Shown: positions 10,765-21,875, counted from the stretch's first letter. The stretch is 64,000 nucleotides of DNA from Rhodospirillaceae bacterium (GCA_902615805.1 CACMQH010000001.1:283222-347221), one strand, 5' to 3'. Notes: generated from the letters alone by a model not told the origin. Numbers and translations are program-made.

Positions 10765-11493
10765 ATGAAAAAAAAACCATTAATAGGACTAACATTAGAT
10801 CTAGAAAATAATAAATCATATTCAAAGTTTCCTTGGTATGCTATACGCCAGAATTATTGTAGTGCTATATCTAATATGGGCGGCATACCAATACCATTAG
10901 TTTATGATATAAATTCTATAAATACAATGGTAGAAAAATTAGATGGATTTGTTATAACTGGCGGTGCCTTTGATATTAACCCCTCTTATTTTTCTGAAAA
11001 AAAAAAATTTAAAACTGTTGTTACTAAAGAAGATAGAACTGAATATGAAATTAGATTATGTAATAAAGTATTAAAAAAAAATCTTCCGCTACTGGGAATA
11101 TGTGGTGGGCAACAACTGATGAATGTAGTTTATGGCGGAAGTTTAATACAAGATATAAATAAGGAGGTTGATACCAATATAAAACACGAACAACCTAACC
11201 CAAGAAATCAGACCAGTCATACTGTTAATATTAAAAAAAATACATTCCTTAGTACAATAATTAAAAAAAGAAAAATAAATGTAAATAGCGCTCATCATCA
11301 AGCAGTGAAAAGAGTAGGTTCTGGGTTAAATGTTAATGCTGTAGCCTCAGATGGTATAATTGAAGGTATAGAAGATAAAAGACTAAATTTTTGTGTTGGT
11401 TTGCAATGGCATCCAGAGTTTTTAATAGAGGAAAGCGATAAACAAGTCTATAAAAAATTTTTAGAGGTGGCAAAGAATAATGTTAAAAGATAG
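10765..11493 (+). CDS. Class I glutamine amidotransferase-like (peptidase C26 / gamma-Glu-GABA hydrolase family)
   Basis: GFVITGGAFDINPSYF, LLGICGGQQLMNVVYGG, GLQWHPEF. Confidence 0.85.
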   Translation: MKKKPLIGLTLDLENNKSYSKFPWYAIRQNYCSAISNMGGIPIPLVYDINSINTMVEKLDGFVITGGAFDINPSYFSEKKKFKTVVTKEDRTEYEIRLCNKVLKKNLPLLGICGGQQLMNVVYGGSLIQDINKEVDTNIKHEQPNPRNQTSHTVNIKKNTFLSTIIKKRKINVNSAHHQAVKRVGSGLNVNAVASDGIIEGIEDKRLNFCVGLQWHPEFLIEESDKQVYKKFLEVAKNNVKR

Positions 11494-12034
11494 GATAATT
11501 TTGATAGCACTTAATAAACCAAAAGGATTTATTTGCACTCATAAAGATGAATTTAATAGGAAGAAAGCTATTGATCTTATACCAAAAAAAACCTTTCAAA
11601 CCATTAAGGGTAAAATTCATTCCGTAGGAAGATTAGATTATAATTCTCAAGGACTTCTTTTGCTTACCAATAATACTAAAATTAAGCATTATTTAGAGTC
11701 TCCAGCAAATAAAATTATTAGAATTTATAAAGTAAAGGTGCAAGGTATTATTGATTTACATATGATTAAAAAAATAGAAAAAGGATTGATTATTAATAAG
11801 CTTAAATACGGAGTTAAAAGCATTAAAATTATTAGTACTACTAGGTCTTATTCTTGGATATTAATAAAACTTGATGAAGGTAAGAACAATCATATTCGTA
11901 AAATTTTCAAAAGACTTGGGTTTAGTGTAAATAAATTGATAAGGATACAATATGGTCCCGTAAAATTATCATCATTAAAACCCGGTGATTTAAAATTAAT
12001 TAGTCCCTTTAAGTTAAATTTAATTAATCTATGA
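11480..12034 (+). CDS. Pseudouridine synthase (RsuA/RluE-like)
   Basis: LNKPKGFICTHKD, SVGRLDYNSQGLLLLTN, GKNNHIRKIFKRLG. Confidence 0.88.
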   Translation: MLKDRIILIALNKPKGFICTHKDEFNRKKAIDLIPKKTFQTIKGKIHSVGRLDYNSQGLLLLTNNTKIKHYLESPANKIIRIYKVKVQGIIDLHMIKKIEKGLIINKLKYGVKSIKIISTTRSYSWILIKLDEGKNNHIRKIFKRLGFSVNKLIRIQYGPVKLSSLKPGDLKLISPFKLNLINL

Positions 12035-12585
12035 TAATAACTACAGGCATATATAAATTTAAAAAGATACATACTTTAAAAAGTCATAAACTTAGACCAA
12101 CCTCTAATAAAATTAGAAATGCTATATTCAATATTTTAGTTAATAAATATATAATGAATACTTGGTCTGCAAAGGCGCACTTATTAGATGCTTTTTCTGG
12201 ATCAGGTATTGTTGCTATTGAAGGTCTTTCTAGAAATATTAACAAGGTTACTTTGATTGAAGCCGATAGTACAGTTTTTGAATATCTGAAAAAAAATATT
12301 GAGGCACTAGACCTTAAAAAAAAAGTAAATCTTATTAATGATAATTTTTTTAATACAAGACTCACTAAAAATGAATATTTTTTAGTTTATTTAGACCCTC
12401 CTTACTTTAAAAACTTTACAAATCTAGCTATAAAGAAAATATTAGATGAAAAAGCTTTAAAAAAAGGTGCAATAATCGTCAGTGAAACGGATAAAAACTA
12501 TAAATATGATAAATATTTAAATCAATATATATCAACACAAAAAAAATATGGGAACACTTTAATTACCTTCTTTAAATTTCTCTAA
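12031..12585 (+). CDS. rsmD: 16S rRNA (guanine(966)-N2)-methyltransferase
   Basis: LRPTSNKIRNAIFN, LLDAFSGSGIVAIEGLSR, YLDPPYF. Confidence 0.9.
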   Translation: MIITTGIYKFKKIHTLKSHKLRPTSNKIRNAIFNILVNKYIMNTWSAKAHLLDAFSGSGIVAIEGLSRNINKVTLIEADSTVFEYLKKNIEALDLKKKVNLINDNFFNTRLTKNEYFLVYLDPPYFKNFTNLAIKKILDEKALKKGAIIVSETDKNYKYDKYLNQYISTQKKYGNTLITFFKFL

Positions 12586-14327
12586 GTTCTACCAAATAAT
12601 GCTTCAACATCTTTTAATCTTAATTCTACAAATGTTGGCCTTCCATGATTACATTGGGAAGAATTAGGGGTCTTTTCCATTAACCTTAATATTGAATTCA
12701 TCTCTTCAATATTTAGTTTTTTTCCTGCCCTAACGCTATTATGACATGCAATACTAGATAAAATCCTTTCTATACCTGAGTCTTCTGGATTAATCTCACC
12801 TAAAACATTAATTTGTTCTTTTAAATCTTGAAATAAGCTATCTATGTTTATCTTACCTAAAATAGCTGGGATTTCTCTAACTATTATTGAATTTTCACCA
12901 TAATCATCAAATTCAAATCCTAATTCACTTATAGCTTTTTTATTTTTAAGTAATAATAATTTACCTTCATCTATATTAACTATTTCTGGGAGAAGCAAAA
13001 CTTGCTTTAAAATTTTTCTTTTTTTATAGTTTTTCTTTAAATTTTCTAAAACTATTCTTTCATGTGCGGCATGTTGATCTATAAGTATCAAACTATCATC
13101 AGTTTGAGATACTATAAACATATTATTAATTTGAGCTTTAGCATATCCTAGCTGGTTAGTATAAGTTTGTGTTTTATTAACTTTATTTTCAGCATTATCA
13201 TTATTTTTTTCTATCTTCTCATATTGAAATAAGTTCTCTTTTTTATTTATTAAGTTTTCATTAAAGTTTGCTTGTATGTTTGTTTTCATTTTACTTATTA
13301 AATATTTTTCTGCTTCTACAGAAAACTTTAATCCAGTCTCTTGTAACTTATGTCTAATTATTTTTATAATAGAAGAGTTAATAATATTCCTATTTAAAAT
13401 TCTAACTTCAGATTTTGTAGGATGTACATTAATATCTAGATTATTAAAGTCAATATTTAAATATAAAAGGACTACTGGGAACCTGTTGCCAGCTAATAAG
13501 CCTGAATAAGCGGCTTTAAAAACACCTAACAGTAGTTTATCTTTAATAATTCTGCCATTAATGATAATAGTTGTTAAATTCCAATTAGATTTATTAAAAG
13601 TAGGAATGCTAACAAACATTTTAATATAAAAATTTTCAAACTTTTTTTCTATATAAAGAGAACTTTTATAAAAATCTTTTCCATATATTTCGAGTACCCT
13701 TTTTTTAAATTTTTCATTATTTATTCTGCCTGTAAGCTCAAGTTTAGCTTTTTTATCTTCTACTAAGATAAATGAAATATGAGGATATGCTAAAGAAATT
13801 TTTTTAATAAAATTTCTTATTACAAGACTTTCAGAGTGTTCTGATTTTAAAAATTTTTTCCTTACTGGAAGGTTTCTAAATATATTTTCTACTTTAATTT
13901 GTGTCCCCACATTTCCTTTTGACGGCTTTATACTTAATGGTTTACCATAAATAACTTTTAACTCGTATGCCTCTGTAGAATCTTTAGTTCTACTAATCAT
14001 AGTAAACTCTGAGGCGTTACTAATAGAGTGCAAGGCTTCTCCTCTAAAGCCTAGGGTAATAATATTATTAAGAGTGCGCATATTCAATTTTGACGTTGTA
14101 TGTCTGCCTACAGATGTTTCTATATACTTTCGCTCAATCCCTATACCATTATCTGAAACAACAATTTTAGATATACCACCTTCCTCTATACTGATTGTTA
14201 TTTTGCTTGCCTTAGCATCAATAGAGTTTTCTATTAATTCCTTTACTACGGCAACTGGTCTCTCAATAACCTCTCCTGCAGCTATTTCATTTATAATCTC
14301 AGGTGGTAATAAATTTATTTCTTGCAT
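12582..14327 (-). CDS. mutL: DNA mismatch repair protein MutL
   Basis: LPPEIINEIAAGEVIERPVAVVKELIENSIDA, GFRGEAL; C-terminal DQHAAHERI. Confidence 0.97.
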   Translation of the reverse strand: MQEINLLPPEIINEIAAGEVIERPVAVVKELIENSIDAKASKITISIEEGGISKIVVSDNGIGIERKYIETSVGRHTTSKLNMRTLNNIITLGFRGEALHSISNASEFTMISRTKDSTEAYELKVIYGKPLSIKPSKGNVGTQIKVENIFRNLPVRKKFLKSEHSESLVIRNFIKKISLAYPHISFILVEDKKAKLELTGRINNEKFKKRVLEIYGKDFYKSSLYIEKKFENFYIKMFVSIPTFNKSNWNLTTIIINGRIIKDKLLLGVFKAAYSGLLAGNRFPVVLLYLNIDFNNLDINVHPTKSEVRILNRNIINSSIIKIIRHKLQETGLKFSVEAEKYLISKMKTNIQANFNENLINKKENLFQYEKIEKNNDNAENKVNKTQTYTNQLGYAKAQINNMFIVSQTDDSLILIDQHAAHERIVLENLKKNYKKRKILKQVLLLPEIVNIDEGKLLLLKNKKAISELGFEFDDYGENSIIVREIPAILGKINIDSLFQDLKEQINVLGEINPEDSGIERILSSIACHNSVRAGKKLNIEEMNSILRLMEKTPNSSQCNHGRPTFVELRLKDVEALFGRT

Positions 14328-15540
14328 TTTGCTTTAAATTTTTTTTAATTCTTAGTTTTACCTTTTCCACTGCAGGTTGATCAAATGGATTAATACCTAT
14401 TAACTTCCCTATTAAAGATACTTCTAAAATAAATGAAGTCATAAGTTTTATTACTGATTCTTCTTTATCATCTTCTATGTAAATTATTCTTACATATGCT
14501 CCTGCCTTCCTTAATTCAGCTGCAGTCGACTCTGCCATAATATTTAGCAAATCACCCATTCTTTTATTATTCAAATAAGCTGGTAAAATATTTTTATTAT
14601 TTTTTACTTTAAAGTCATAGGTTCTTTTTTTTGGAATAACTATAGTAAAAATTAAATTCTTTGGCCCATCTAACCACATTTGTAATTGACTATGTTGATC
14701 TACTGCTCCTAATGCTGAGATAAGGTATAAACCTAGCCCGTTTTTCCCCAGGGATTCGTTCCATAACTGTTTATACCAATTACCAACATTCATAAGACTA
14801 TCCGAATAAACTAAAAATATATGACCTGTAATTTTTTTTTTTTTTATTATTTGTGATACAGCAGTAATAAAAATATTGTTAACATTATTTTTATTTAATA
14901 AATCTTTTTTAAAGCTTTTATCTACTAACTCTTTTAATTTAATACTATTTATTCCTGCTAAATACATAGGGAGTAATCCCGTTAAGGAAAAACATGAAAA
15001 CCTTCCTCCTATAGTTTCATCATGGTCTAAAACATCTATACTATATTTATTAGCTATATTTCTTAGTGTTGATTTTTTTTTATCAGAAATTATTAAAGTA
15101 TTATTTTTTAAATCAAAGTTATTCTTAAAGCTATTCATAAGAATATCAAATAAGCATAATACTTCCAAAGTTTCCCCTGATTTGCTAATTATTAATAGCG
15201 CTAAATTATTTTTTTTATTGTTTTTAAAAAAATTTTTTAATGTTGATGGGTCAAGATTTTCAATAAAGTTAATTTTTTTTTGATTATATAAACTGATTAT
15301 AGCTTTAGCTCCTAGGCTAGATCCTCCCGTTCCAATTAACAAAAAGTTATCTATATTTTTGAATTTTTTTTTATATTTTTTTAGATAACTAAAAATTTCT
15401 TTATTATTATCTGACCTTAAAAAGCTAAACTCATTAGGACTTTTATTAATCCCTTTCTTTATTTTTATTAATTTATTATTTAAGTCACTTAAGGTTTTAT
15501 AATTTGTTAATTTTTTCCATCCTTTTAATCCAATTAACAT
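14299..15540 (-). CDS. pgi: Glucose-6-phosphate isomerase (short form)
   Basis: LLIGTGGSSLGAKAI, ISKSGETLEVL, NPFDQPAVEKVK. Confidence 0.9.
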   Translation of the reverse strand: MLIGLKGWKKLTNYKTLSDLNNKLIKIKKGINKSPNEFSFLRSDNNKEIFSYLKKYKKKFKNIDNFLLIGTGGSSLGAKAIISLYNQKKINFIENLDPSTLKNFFKNNKKNNLALLIISKSGETLEVLCLFDILMNSFKNNFDLKNNTLIISDKKKSTLRNIANKYSIDVLDHDETIGGRFSCFSLTGLLPMYLAGINSIKLKELVDKSFKKDLLNKNNVNNIFITAVSQIIKKKKITGHIFLVYSDSLMNVGNWYKQLWNESLGKNGLGLYLISALGAVDQHSQLQMWLDGPKNLIFTIVIPKKRTYDFKVKNNKNILPAYLNNKRMGDLLNIMAESTAAELRKAGAYVRIIYIEDDKEESVIKLMTSFILEVSLIGKLIGINPFDQPAVEKVKLRIKKNLKQNARNKFITT

Positions 15541-15556
15541 AATTCAGTGATACAAA

Positions 15557-15913
15557 CTACTTTAGCACAGTAGCTTTCTTATTTAATATTTTCTTTAAAA
15601 TTCTTTTTTCCTTTGATTTTGTTTTCGTTGAGTTATTATCTACTGTATCCTTCTTATTAACTTTATTATTTAGAATATCATCAACGCTAAGTTCCTCATC
15701 TTCTAAGCTTAAGTTGTTTTTTTTTGTTTCATTTTTTAATTTAGGTGGTCTCAAAAACATATCAGGTGGCATTTCCAAAGGAGCTTTTCTTGAAACAGAA
15801 AACTGATTATTTTTTTTTTTTGTAACTCCAATTTTTTGAAGACGTTCATTAGAACAAGAAATAAGCAACAAGGTTAAAATAGTAGATAAGAAAAAGTATA
15901 AAAAATTAAGTTT
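15557..15913 (-). CDS. Small lipoprotein, DUF3035/BamF-like
   Basis: Lipobox LLISCSN; SRKAPLEMPPDMFLRPP motif; start reassigned to MKLNFLYFF. Confidence 0.65.
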   Translation of the reverse strand, partial: KLNFLYFFLSTILTLLLISCSNERLQKIGVTKKKNNQFSVSRKAPLEMPPDMFLRPPKLKNETKKNNLSLEDEELSVDDILNNKVNKKDTVDNNSTKTKSKEKRILKKILNKKATVLK

Positions 15914-16400
15914 CATTTTTTTTATAAAAGGTATTATCAAATAATAAAAGAATTACACCCAAAGTAATAAAAATATCAGCAAAATTAAAAGCTGGCCAAT
16001 GTAAATTATATATAAAAAAATCAATAAAGTCTATTACTCCGCCAAAATAAACTCTATCTATAGCATTCCCTAAGGCTCCAGAAGATATTAAACCTAAACT
16101 AATTCTAAATACCTTTTTGTCAGAAAAAATTGCTAATAAAATTAGAAAACTTCCTACCACTATTGAAAATATTGAGAAAAAATATCTTCCTAAAATACCC
16201 CATTCACTGAACATACCAAAACTTACGCCTGTATTTCTTACAAAGACAATGTTTAAAAAAGGTAATAATTGCATATCTTCAAAGCTGTGCTCTAACATTA
16301 TTTTAGAAATAAAAATTTTCATACATTGATCCAATAAGACTAAAAAAGTAATTGCTAAAAGCGTTTCTATAACTCTTACTAAATTCAGTGACTTCCACAT
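15906..16400 (-). CDS. lspA: Signal peptidase II
   Basis: FVRNTGVSFGMF, GNAIDRVYFGGVIDFIDF, FNFADIFITLG. Confidence 0.93.
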   Translation of the reverse strand: MWKSLNLVRVIETLLAITFLVLLDQCMKIFISKIMLEHSFEDMQLLPFLNIVFVRNTGVSFGMFSEWGILGRYFFSIFSIVVGSFLILLAIFSDKKVFRISLGLISSGALGNAIDRVYFGGVIDFIDFFIYNLHWPAFNFADIFITLGVILLLFDNTFYKKNET

Positions 16401-16403
16401 ATT

Positions 16404-19214
16404 TTATCTACTATTATTTAATACGAGCAAACACCTTTCACATAAACCTTTGTTAATGCTTACTTCTTTTTTATATTGCCAACACCTCAAGCATTTCTCA
16501 AATTTTGTTTTGTAAACAAAAACTTCTACATTTTTCTCTTTATTAGAAAATGTAGAAATAAAATTATCATCTATTTTGTCTTTATTATCTAAAACAACAA
16601 ACGAAGAAACAATACATACATTATGCATTTCTATGTTCTTTATGGACTCTAAAATACTCTTCTCTTTCGTAATTAACACTACATTGGCTTCTAAACTTGA
16701 TCCTAATTTTTTTTCATTTCTGGCTATTTCTATAGCTGTATTAATTACTTTTCTTATTTTTTTAATATTTTCCCATTTTTCTAGCAGGTTAACATTATTC
16801 CAAATATTGTCAGGATTTTTAAAGACTTTTAAGTGTACACTTTCTATATTCTCTGTTTTAAATTTTTGCCAAACCTCTTCCATAGTATGACATAATACCG
16901 GAGCATACCATGTAGTTAACTTTTCTAAAATTTGAAATAGAACATTTATTTTATTTATTCTAATGTTATCTTCTATGCCGTTACAATACAAAGTATCTTT
17001 GCTAATATCAAAATAAAACGAGGATAAATCAACTGAGCAAAATTCAAATAATGCTTTGTAAAAGATATGAAATGCATACTCATTCAAAGATTTTTTTCTA
17101 ATAGTTTCAAGCTCATAAAGCCTAGCTAATATAAACTTATCAATCTCTTCTAAATCAGAATAATTAAAAGAAAAATCAATTTCTGCACTGCCTATATTAC
17201 CTAAAATGAACCTAAAAGTATTTCTTATTCTTCTATAGTTATCGTTTAAATTTGATAAAACTTCATCACCTATCTTCATATCATCTGAATAATCAGTTGT
17301 TGCCACCCATAACCTTAAAACATCCGCTCCTGATTTTTTTATTATGTCCTCTGGGTTTATAACATTACCTAAACTCTTAGACATTTTTCTACCTTTACCA
17401 TCTAGAACAAAGCCATGCGTTATAACACTTTTATAAGGGGCCCTACCTCTTGTTCCGCAGGCAGCTAGCAAAGAAGATTGAAAAAAACCTCTATGCTGAT
17501 CTGTTCCTTCTAAATATAAGTCTGCAGGCCAACTAAGATTATTATTTTCTAATACAAAGGCATAAGAGGTGCCTGAGTCAAACCATACATCTAGTATATC
17601 TTTAACAGCATAATAATCATCAGGGTTATAGTCTTTTTCTAAATATTTTAATGGGTTATCTGACAACCAAACATCAGACCCCTTTAGTTTTACATCTTCT
17701 ATTATTCTTTCCATTACCTTTTCATCTTTTAAAGGCTCTCCTGTATTTTTATTTATAAATATCGTCAATGGTACTCCCCATGACCTTTGTCTTGAAACAC
17801 ACCAATCTGGTCTATTCTCCACCATACTTTGTATCCTGTTTTTAGAGGACTTAGGAATCCATACAGTATCCTCAATACCTTGCATAGCTGTGTCTTTTAA
17901 ATTATTTGTTTTCATACTAATAAACCATTGTGGAGTGGTTCTATAAATAATAGGCTTTTTTGACCTCCATGAATGAGGGTAAGAGTGTCTGTATTCTCTT
18001 GATCCTAAAAGTTTATTTTGTTTTTCTAGCTCCTCTATAACACTTAAGTGTGCTTTAAAAACATGAATTCCTGCAAATACGGGAGTATTATCTCTATAAC
18101 AGCCATCATCTTTAACGATATCTTTAATTACGATATTATTATCTAAAGCTAAATAATAGTCGTCCTCACCATAACATGGAGCTATATGAACAAAGCCTGT
18201 ACCTTCACTATCTTCTACAAATTCCGCTTTTAGCAAAGGGACATCGTAATCAAATCCAATTTTTGAGAAAGGATGATGGCATATTGTGTTACCTAATTCT
18301 TCTCCTTTTATTTCCTTAATTAGCTCAAATTTACTTATATTACATCTATCACAAACTTCTTCTAATAAAGATTTTGCTACTAAATATTTATTATCCTTAA
18401 TAAGATTATTTTTACTTTCTTGAACTTTAAATATACAGTAATCAATAGAATCTCCGAATGCTATTGCCTTATTTCCTGGAATTGTCCATGGTGTAGTAGT
18501 CCATATAATTATAGAAGTATTTTCTAGTAGTTTATTCGGGCTATTTTTTACCTTAAAGGCTACATAAATAGAGGTTGAATCAATATCATGATACTCTATT
18601 TCTGCCTCTGCTAATGCAGTTTTTTCTATAGGTGACCACATTACTGGTTTTGAACCCTGATATAAAGAGCCATTTAGAAAAAATTTACTAAATTCTTTTA
18701 ATATAATTGCTTCTGACTCGTAAGCCATTGTTGTATATGGTTTATTCCAATCTGCTAAAACAAACAATCTTATAAAAGACTTTTTCTGTTCTTCAATCCA
18801 TTTTTGAGCAAACTCTCTACATTCATTCCTAAAATCTTTGATATCAATATCTTCTTTTTTTTTACCTTTTTTTCTATATTGTTTTTCTATTTGCCATTCT
18901 ATTGGTAAACCATGGCAATCCCAGCCTGGAACATATAAAGAATTATAGCCTTCAAATTGCATTGTTCTATTTATAATATCTTTTAATATTTTATTGGCAG
19001 CTGTACCTATATGAATTGGTCCATTTGCATAAGGAGGACCATCATGGAGAATAAACTTTTTTTTGTCTTTTGATTGTTCTTTAAGTTTTTTCCATAATTC
19101 TATATCATTCCAAAACGCCATCATTTTTACTTCTTCAGTTGGTAGCTTTCCTCTCATGCCAAAATCGGTTTTAGGAAGTAACATAGTTAAATTAAATTTG
19201 TTATTATCACTCAT
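16404..19214 (-). CDS. ileS: Isoleucine-tRNA ligase
   Basis: DGPPYANGPIHIGTA, KMSKSLGN, C-terminal CLRCW...CERC zinc motif. Confidence 0.98.
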   Translation of the reverse strand: MSDNNKFNLTMLLPKTDFGMRGKLPTEEVKMMAFWNDIELWKKLKEQSKDKKKFILHDGPPYANGPIHIGTAANKILKDIINRTMQFEGYNSLYVPGWDCHGLPIEWQIEKQYRKKGKKKEDIDIKDFRNECREFAQKWIEEQKKSFIRLFVLADWNKPYTTMAYESEAIILKEFSKFFLNGSLYQGSKPVMWSPIEKTALAEAEIEYHDIDSTSIYVAFKVKNSPNKLLENTSIIIWTTTPWTIPGNKAIAFGDSIDYCIFKVQESKNNLIKDNKYLVAKSLLEEVCDRCNISKFELIKEIKGEELGNTICHHPFSKIGFDYDVPLLKAEFVEDSEGTGFVHIAPCYGEDDYYLALDNNIVIKDIVKDDGCYRDNTPVFAGIHVFKAHLSVIEELEKQNKLLGSREYRHSYPHSWRSKKPIIYRTTPQWFISMKTNNLKDTAMQGIEDTVWIPKSSKNRIQSMVENRPDWCVSRQRSWGVPLTIFINKNTGEPLKDEKVMERIIEDVKLKGSDVWLSDNPLKYLEKDYNPDDYYAVKDILDVWFDSGTSYAFVLENNNLSWPADLYLEGTDQHRGFFQSSLLAACGTRGRAPYKSVITHGFVLDGKGRKMSKSLGNVINPEDIIKKSGADVLRLWVATTDYSDDMKIGDEVLSNLNDNYRRIRNTFRFILGNIGSAEIDFSFNYSDLEEIDKFILARLYELETIRKKSLNEYAFHIFYKALFEFCSVDLSSFYFDISKDTLYCNGIEDNIRINKINVLFQILEKLTTWYAPVLCHTMEEVWQKFKTENIESVHLKVFKNPDNIWNNVNLLEKWENIKKIRKVINTAIEIARNEKKLGSSLEANVVLITKEKSILESIKNIEMHNVCIVSSFVVLDNKDKIDDNFISTFSNKEKNVEVFVYKTKFEKCLRCWQYKKEVSINKGLCERCLLVLNNSR

Positions 19215-19222
19215 TTTTTTCT

Positions 19223-20173
19223 CTAATTATTATCTAAAACTGCTGTTTTTGTTAGTATTTCTTTTATATGCTCACAATCTTTTTTCATTCTAACTATTAA
19301 TTCCTGATCACTATTAAATTTTTCTTCATTTCTAATTTTTTCAACAAATGCTACTTTAATTCTCTTTTGATATAAATTACCAGTGTAATTAAAAATATAT
19401 ACTTCCAAAATTTCTTCTTTTCCATCATAGTGAGGTCTTATGCCACTCGATGCTGCACTCATTCTCCATTTTGTTTCTCCTTCTATCTGAGTCCAACATG
19501 CGTAAATACCTCTTTGTGGAGATATTTGATACATATATTTCAGATTAGCTGTAGGAAAGCCTAAAGTCCTTCCAAGAGCATTTCCTCTCACTACCCTACC
19601 TTGAACTTGCCAATTATGTCCTAAAAAGGTATTCGCCTTTATAATATTTCCATTTTTAACTAAATCTCTAATTAATGATGATGAGAATATATTATTGTTA
19701 TTATCTGATTTTTTTTTAATCGCTTCTACATTAAAAGCACCTTTTTCTTGGTATTTTTTTAATAGATTGACATTACCTTCTCTATTATAACCAAATCTAA
19801 AGTCTTCTCCTACTACTATATTGTTAACATTTAACATATTTATCAAATATTTTTCTATAAATTGTTCAGCTGATGTTTCACTAAACTTTTTAGAAAAACT
19901 TAATAAAAATAAAGCATCTAAACCTAATAACTTTAACTTTTCATATTTAGTTCTAAATCTAACTAGGTTTTTTTGCCATTTATTAGGTGCCATTATTTTA
20001 ACAGGATGAGGTGTAAAAGATAAAACTGCTGCCTTAGAATTATGAGTTTTTTTGTATTTTAAAAGTGCATCTAATAAATATTTATGTCCTTTATGTATGC
20101 CATCAAAATTACCCACAGCTATACTATAATTTTGTCTTTCAATATTCTTAAAATTATTTCTTTTTACAATCAT
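19223..20173 (-). CDS. ribF: Bifunctional riboflavin kinase/FAD synthetase
   Basis: AVGNFDGIHKGHKYLL, VVRGNALGRTLGFPTANL. Confidence 0.95.
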   Translation of the reverse strand: MIVKRNNFKNIERQNYSIAVGNFDGIHKGHKYLLDALLKYKKTHNSKAAVLSFTPHPVKIMAPNKWQKNLVRFRTKYEKLKLLGLDALFLLSFSKKFSETSAEQFIEKYLINMLNVNNIVVGEDFRFGYNREGNVNLLKKYQEKGAFNVEAIKKKSDNNNNIFSSSLIRDLVKNGNIIKANTFLGHNWQVQGRVVRGNALGRTLGFPTANLKYMYQISPQRGIYACWTQIEGETKWRMSAASSGIRPHYDGKEEILEVYIFNYTGNLYQKRIKVAFVEKIRNEEKFNSDQELIVRMKKDCEHIKEILTKTAVLDNN

Positions 20174-20189
20174 AATTAAAATTAATAAT

Positions 20190-21074
20190 TTAAATTACTT
20201 TCCATTTTACTTTTTTATTATCTTCATCAACAACTACTCCTTTATCCTTCAAACTTAATAAATTTGCCAGTATTGATTTTTCTGCGGCTGGCCAAAGTCT
20301 CTTATCTGTAGTTTTATAGAATTTACTGACCATTTCTTTTATAGTTAAATTATTTTTAGATAACTCATTAATAATTTGAGTTTGCCTCATTAGTCTATGT
20401 GCTATTAATGCATTTACAAATTGTCTTGGCTTAGTGATGGGCCCTCCATGAGTAGGATAAAATATTTTATATTTATAATTTAATACTTTCTTCAAGCTTT
20501 CGATATAAGAAGTCATATTTCCATCAGGAGGCACTATAACAGTTGTAGACCAACCCATAATGTGATCTCCTGTAAATAAAATTAATTGTTCTTCCAAACC
20601 ATAACACATATGGTTTGATGTGTGTCCTGGCGTATGTATAGCTCTAATAGTCCACCCATCGCCGTTTACTAATTCTCCATCATTTAAATAAATATCTGGT
20701 TTAAAGGTTAAATCATGCCCTTCTTCAAAGTTAGTATCAAATTTTTTTCTTTTGTATGGACCATATCCATATGACGTACAATCAATGTTTTCTTTAATAA
20801 CCTTGGCTGCAGGGGAATGATCTGCATGGGTATGTGTTATAAAAAGACTTACTTTTTTTGCACTCTTTAATAATTTTAACAAATTAAATATATGAGATTC
20901 TATTAAAGGCCCAGGATCAATAATCGCAAGATCATCATGGCCAATAATATATGTTCCTGTTCCATAAAATGTAAATGGACTAGGGTTTTTTGCTAATAAT
21001 CTTTTTACATTACTATCAATAATTTCAACAGTATTGTAATTAGCTTTAAAATTTTTATTATAATAGTTTTTCAC
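20190..21074 (-). CDS. MBL-fold metallohydrolase (LACTB2-like)
   Basis: THTHADHSPA, HTPGHTSNHMCY, FTGDHIMGW. Confidence 0.88.
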   Translation of the reverse strand: MKNYYNKNFKANYNTVEIIDSNVKRLLAKNPSPFTFYGTGTYIIGHDDLAIIDPGPLIESHIFNLLKLLKSAKKVSLFITHTHADHSPAAKVIKENIDCTSYGYGPYKRKKFDTNFEEGHDLTFKPDIYLNDGELVNGDGWTIRAIHTPGHTSNHMCYGLEEQLILFTGDHIMGWSTTVIVPPDGNMTSYIESLKKVLNYKYKIFYPTHGGPITKPRQFVNALIAHRLMRQTQIINELSKNNLTIKEMVSKFYKTTDKRLWPAAEKSILANLLSLKDKGVVVDEDNKKVKWKVI

Positions 21075-21150
21075 TTCTAAATAATTTATTATTAAAGAAA
21101 ATTTTTATATTTATTAATTACTTTAATTTAAATAATATTACTACAGTTTT

Positions 21151-21864
21151 ATGGAAAAAATTAATTATAAACCAACTAAACCAAAAGATGCTTCTACGTT
21201 AATTATAATTAGGAAAAATAAGAAAAAAACCTTTGTTTTAATGGGGCAAAGACCAATGCAGTCACGGTTTATGCCTGGAGTTTATGTTTTTCCTGGTGGA
21301 GTAACAGAAAAAGAGGATTTGCAAGCTTATAAATTTTTTAAATTAAAACCCAATAAACAAGTTAACAAAAAAGCAGTGAAATCTTACTCTAATTCTCATT
21401 GTCAATCATTATTACTAACGGCTATAAGAGAAACTGCGGAAGAAACAGGGCTGTATTTAGCTAAAGCAGACAAAAGCTCATCAAAACCATTTATCAATAG
21501 TGAAAGTTCGTGGAATGATTTTACTGATAAATCATATGTTCCGAGCATACATAAGTTGCTCTTTTTTGGTAGAGCCATTACTCCCTCAAAGTTAAAAATA
21601 AGGTTTCATGCTAGATTTTTTTTAGCTTTTTATGAAGACTTTGTTGGCAATATGAAAGCTAATAGAGAATTGGAAAATCTAGACTGGATAAGCCTCAATG
21701 AAGCTAAAAATAAAAAAATTGCAGACGTAACAGAATTTATGTTGAATGAAATAATCAAATTAAATAATAATTATTCTAACGTGTCTAATAAGAAAGTTTT
21801 TCCGATGTTTACTTGGAAAAATAATAAGCGCTGGATTAAGTGGGATAAGATAATTAAATCATAA
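21151..21864 (+). CDS. NUDIX hydrolase
   Basis: MPGVYVFPGGVTEKED, AIRETAEETGLYL NUDIX box. Confidence 0.87.
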   Translation: MEKINYKPTKPKDASTLIIIRKNKKKTFVLMGQRPMQSRFMPGVYVFPGGVTEKEDLQAYKFFKLKPNKQVNKKAVKSYSNSHCQSLLLTAIRETAEETGLYLAKADKSSSKPFINSESSWNDFTDKSYVPSIHKLLFFGRAITPSKLKIRFHARFFLAFYEDFVGNMKANRELENLDWISLNEAKNKKIADVTEFMLNEIIKLNNNYSNVSNKKVFPMFTWKNNKRWIKWDKIIKS

Positions 21865-21875
21865 AGGTAAGCAAT

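Noticed and set aside
14876-15283. 135-aa ORF antisense to pgi
   Set aside because: Antisense shadow; low-complexity hydrophobic translation typical of reverse-read Lys-rich coding sequence
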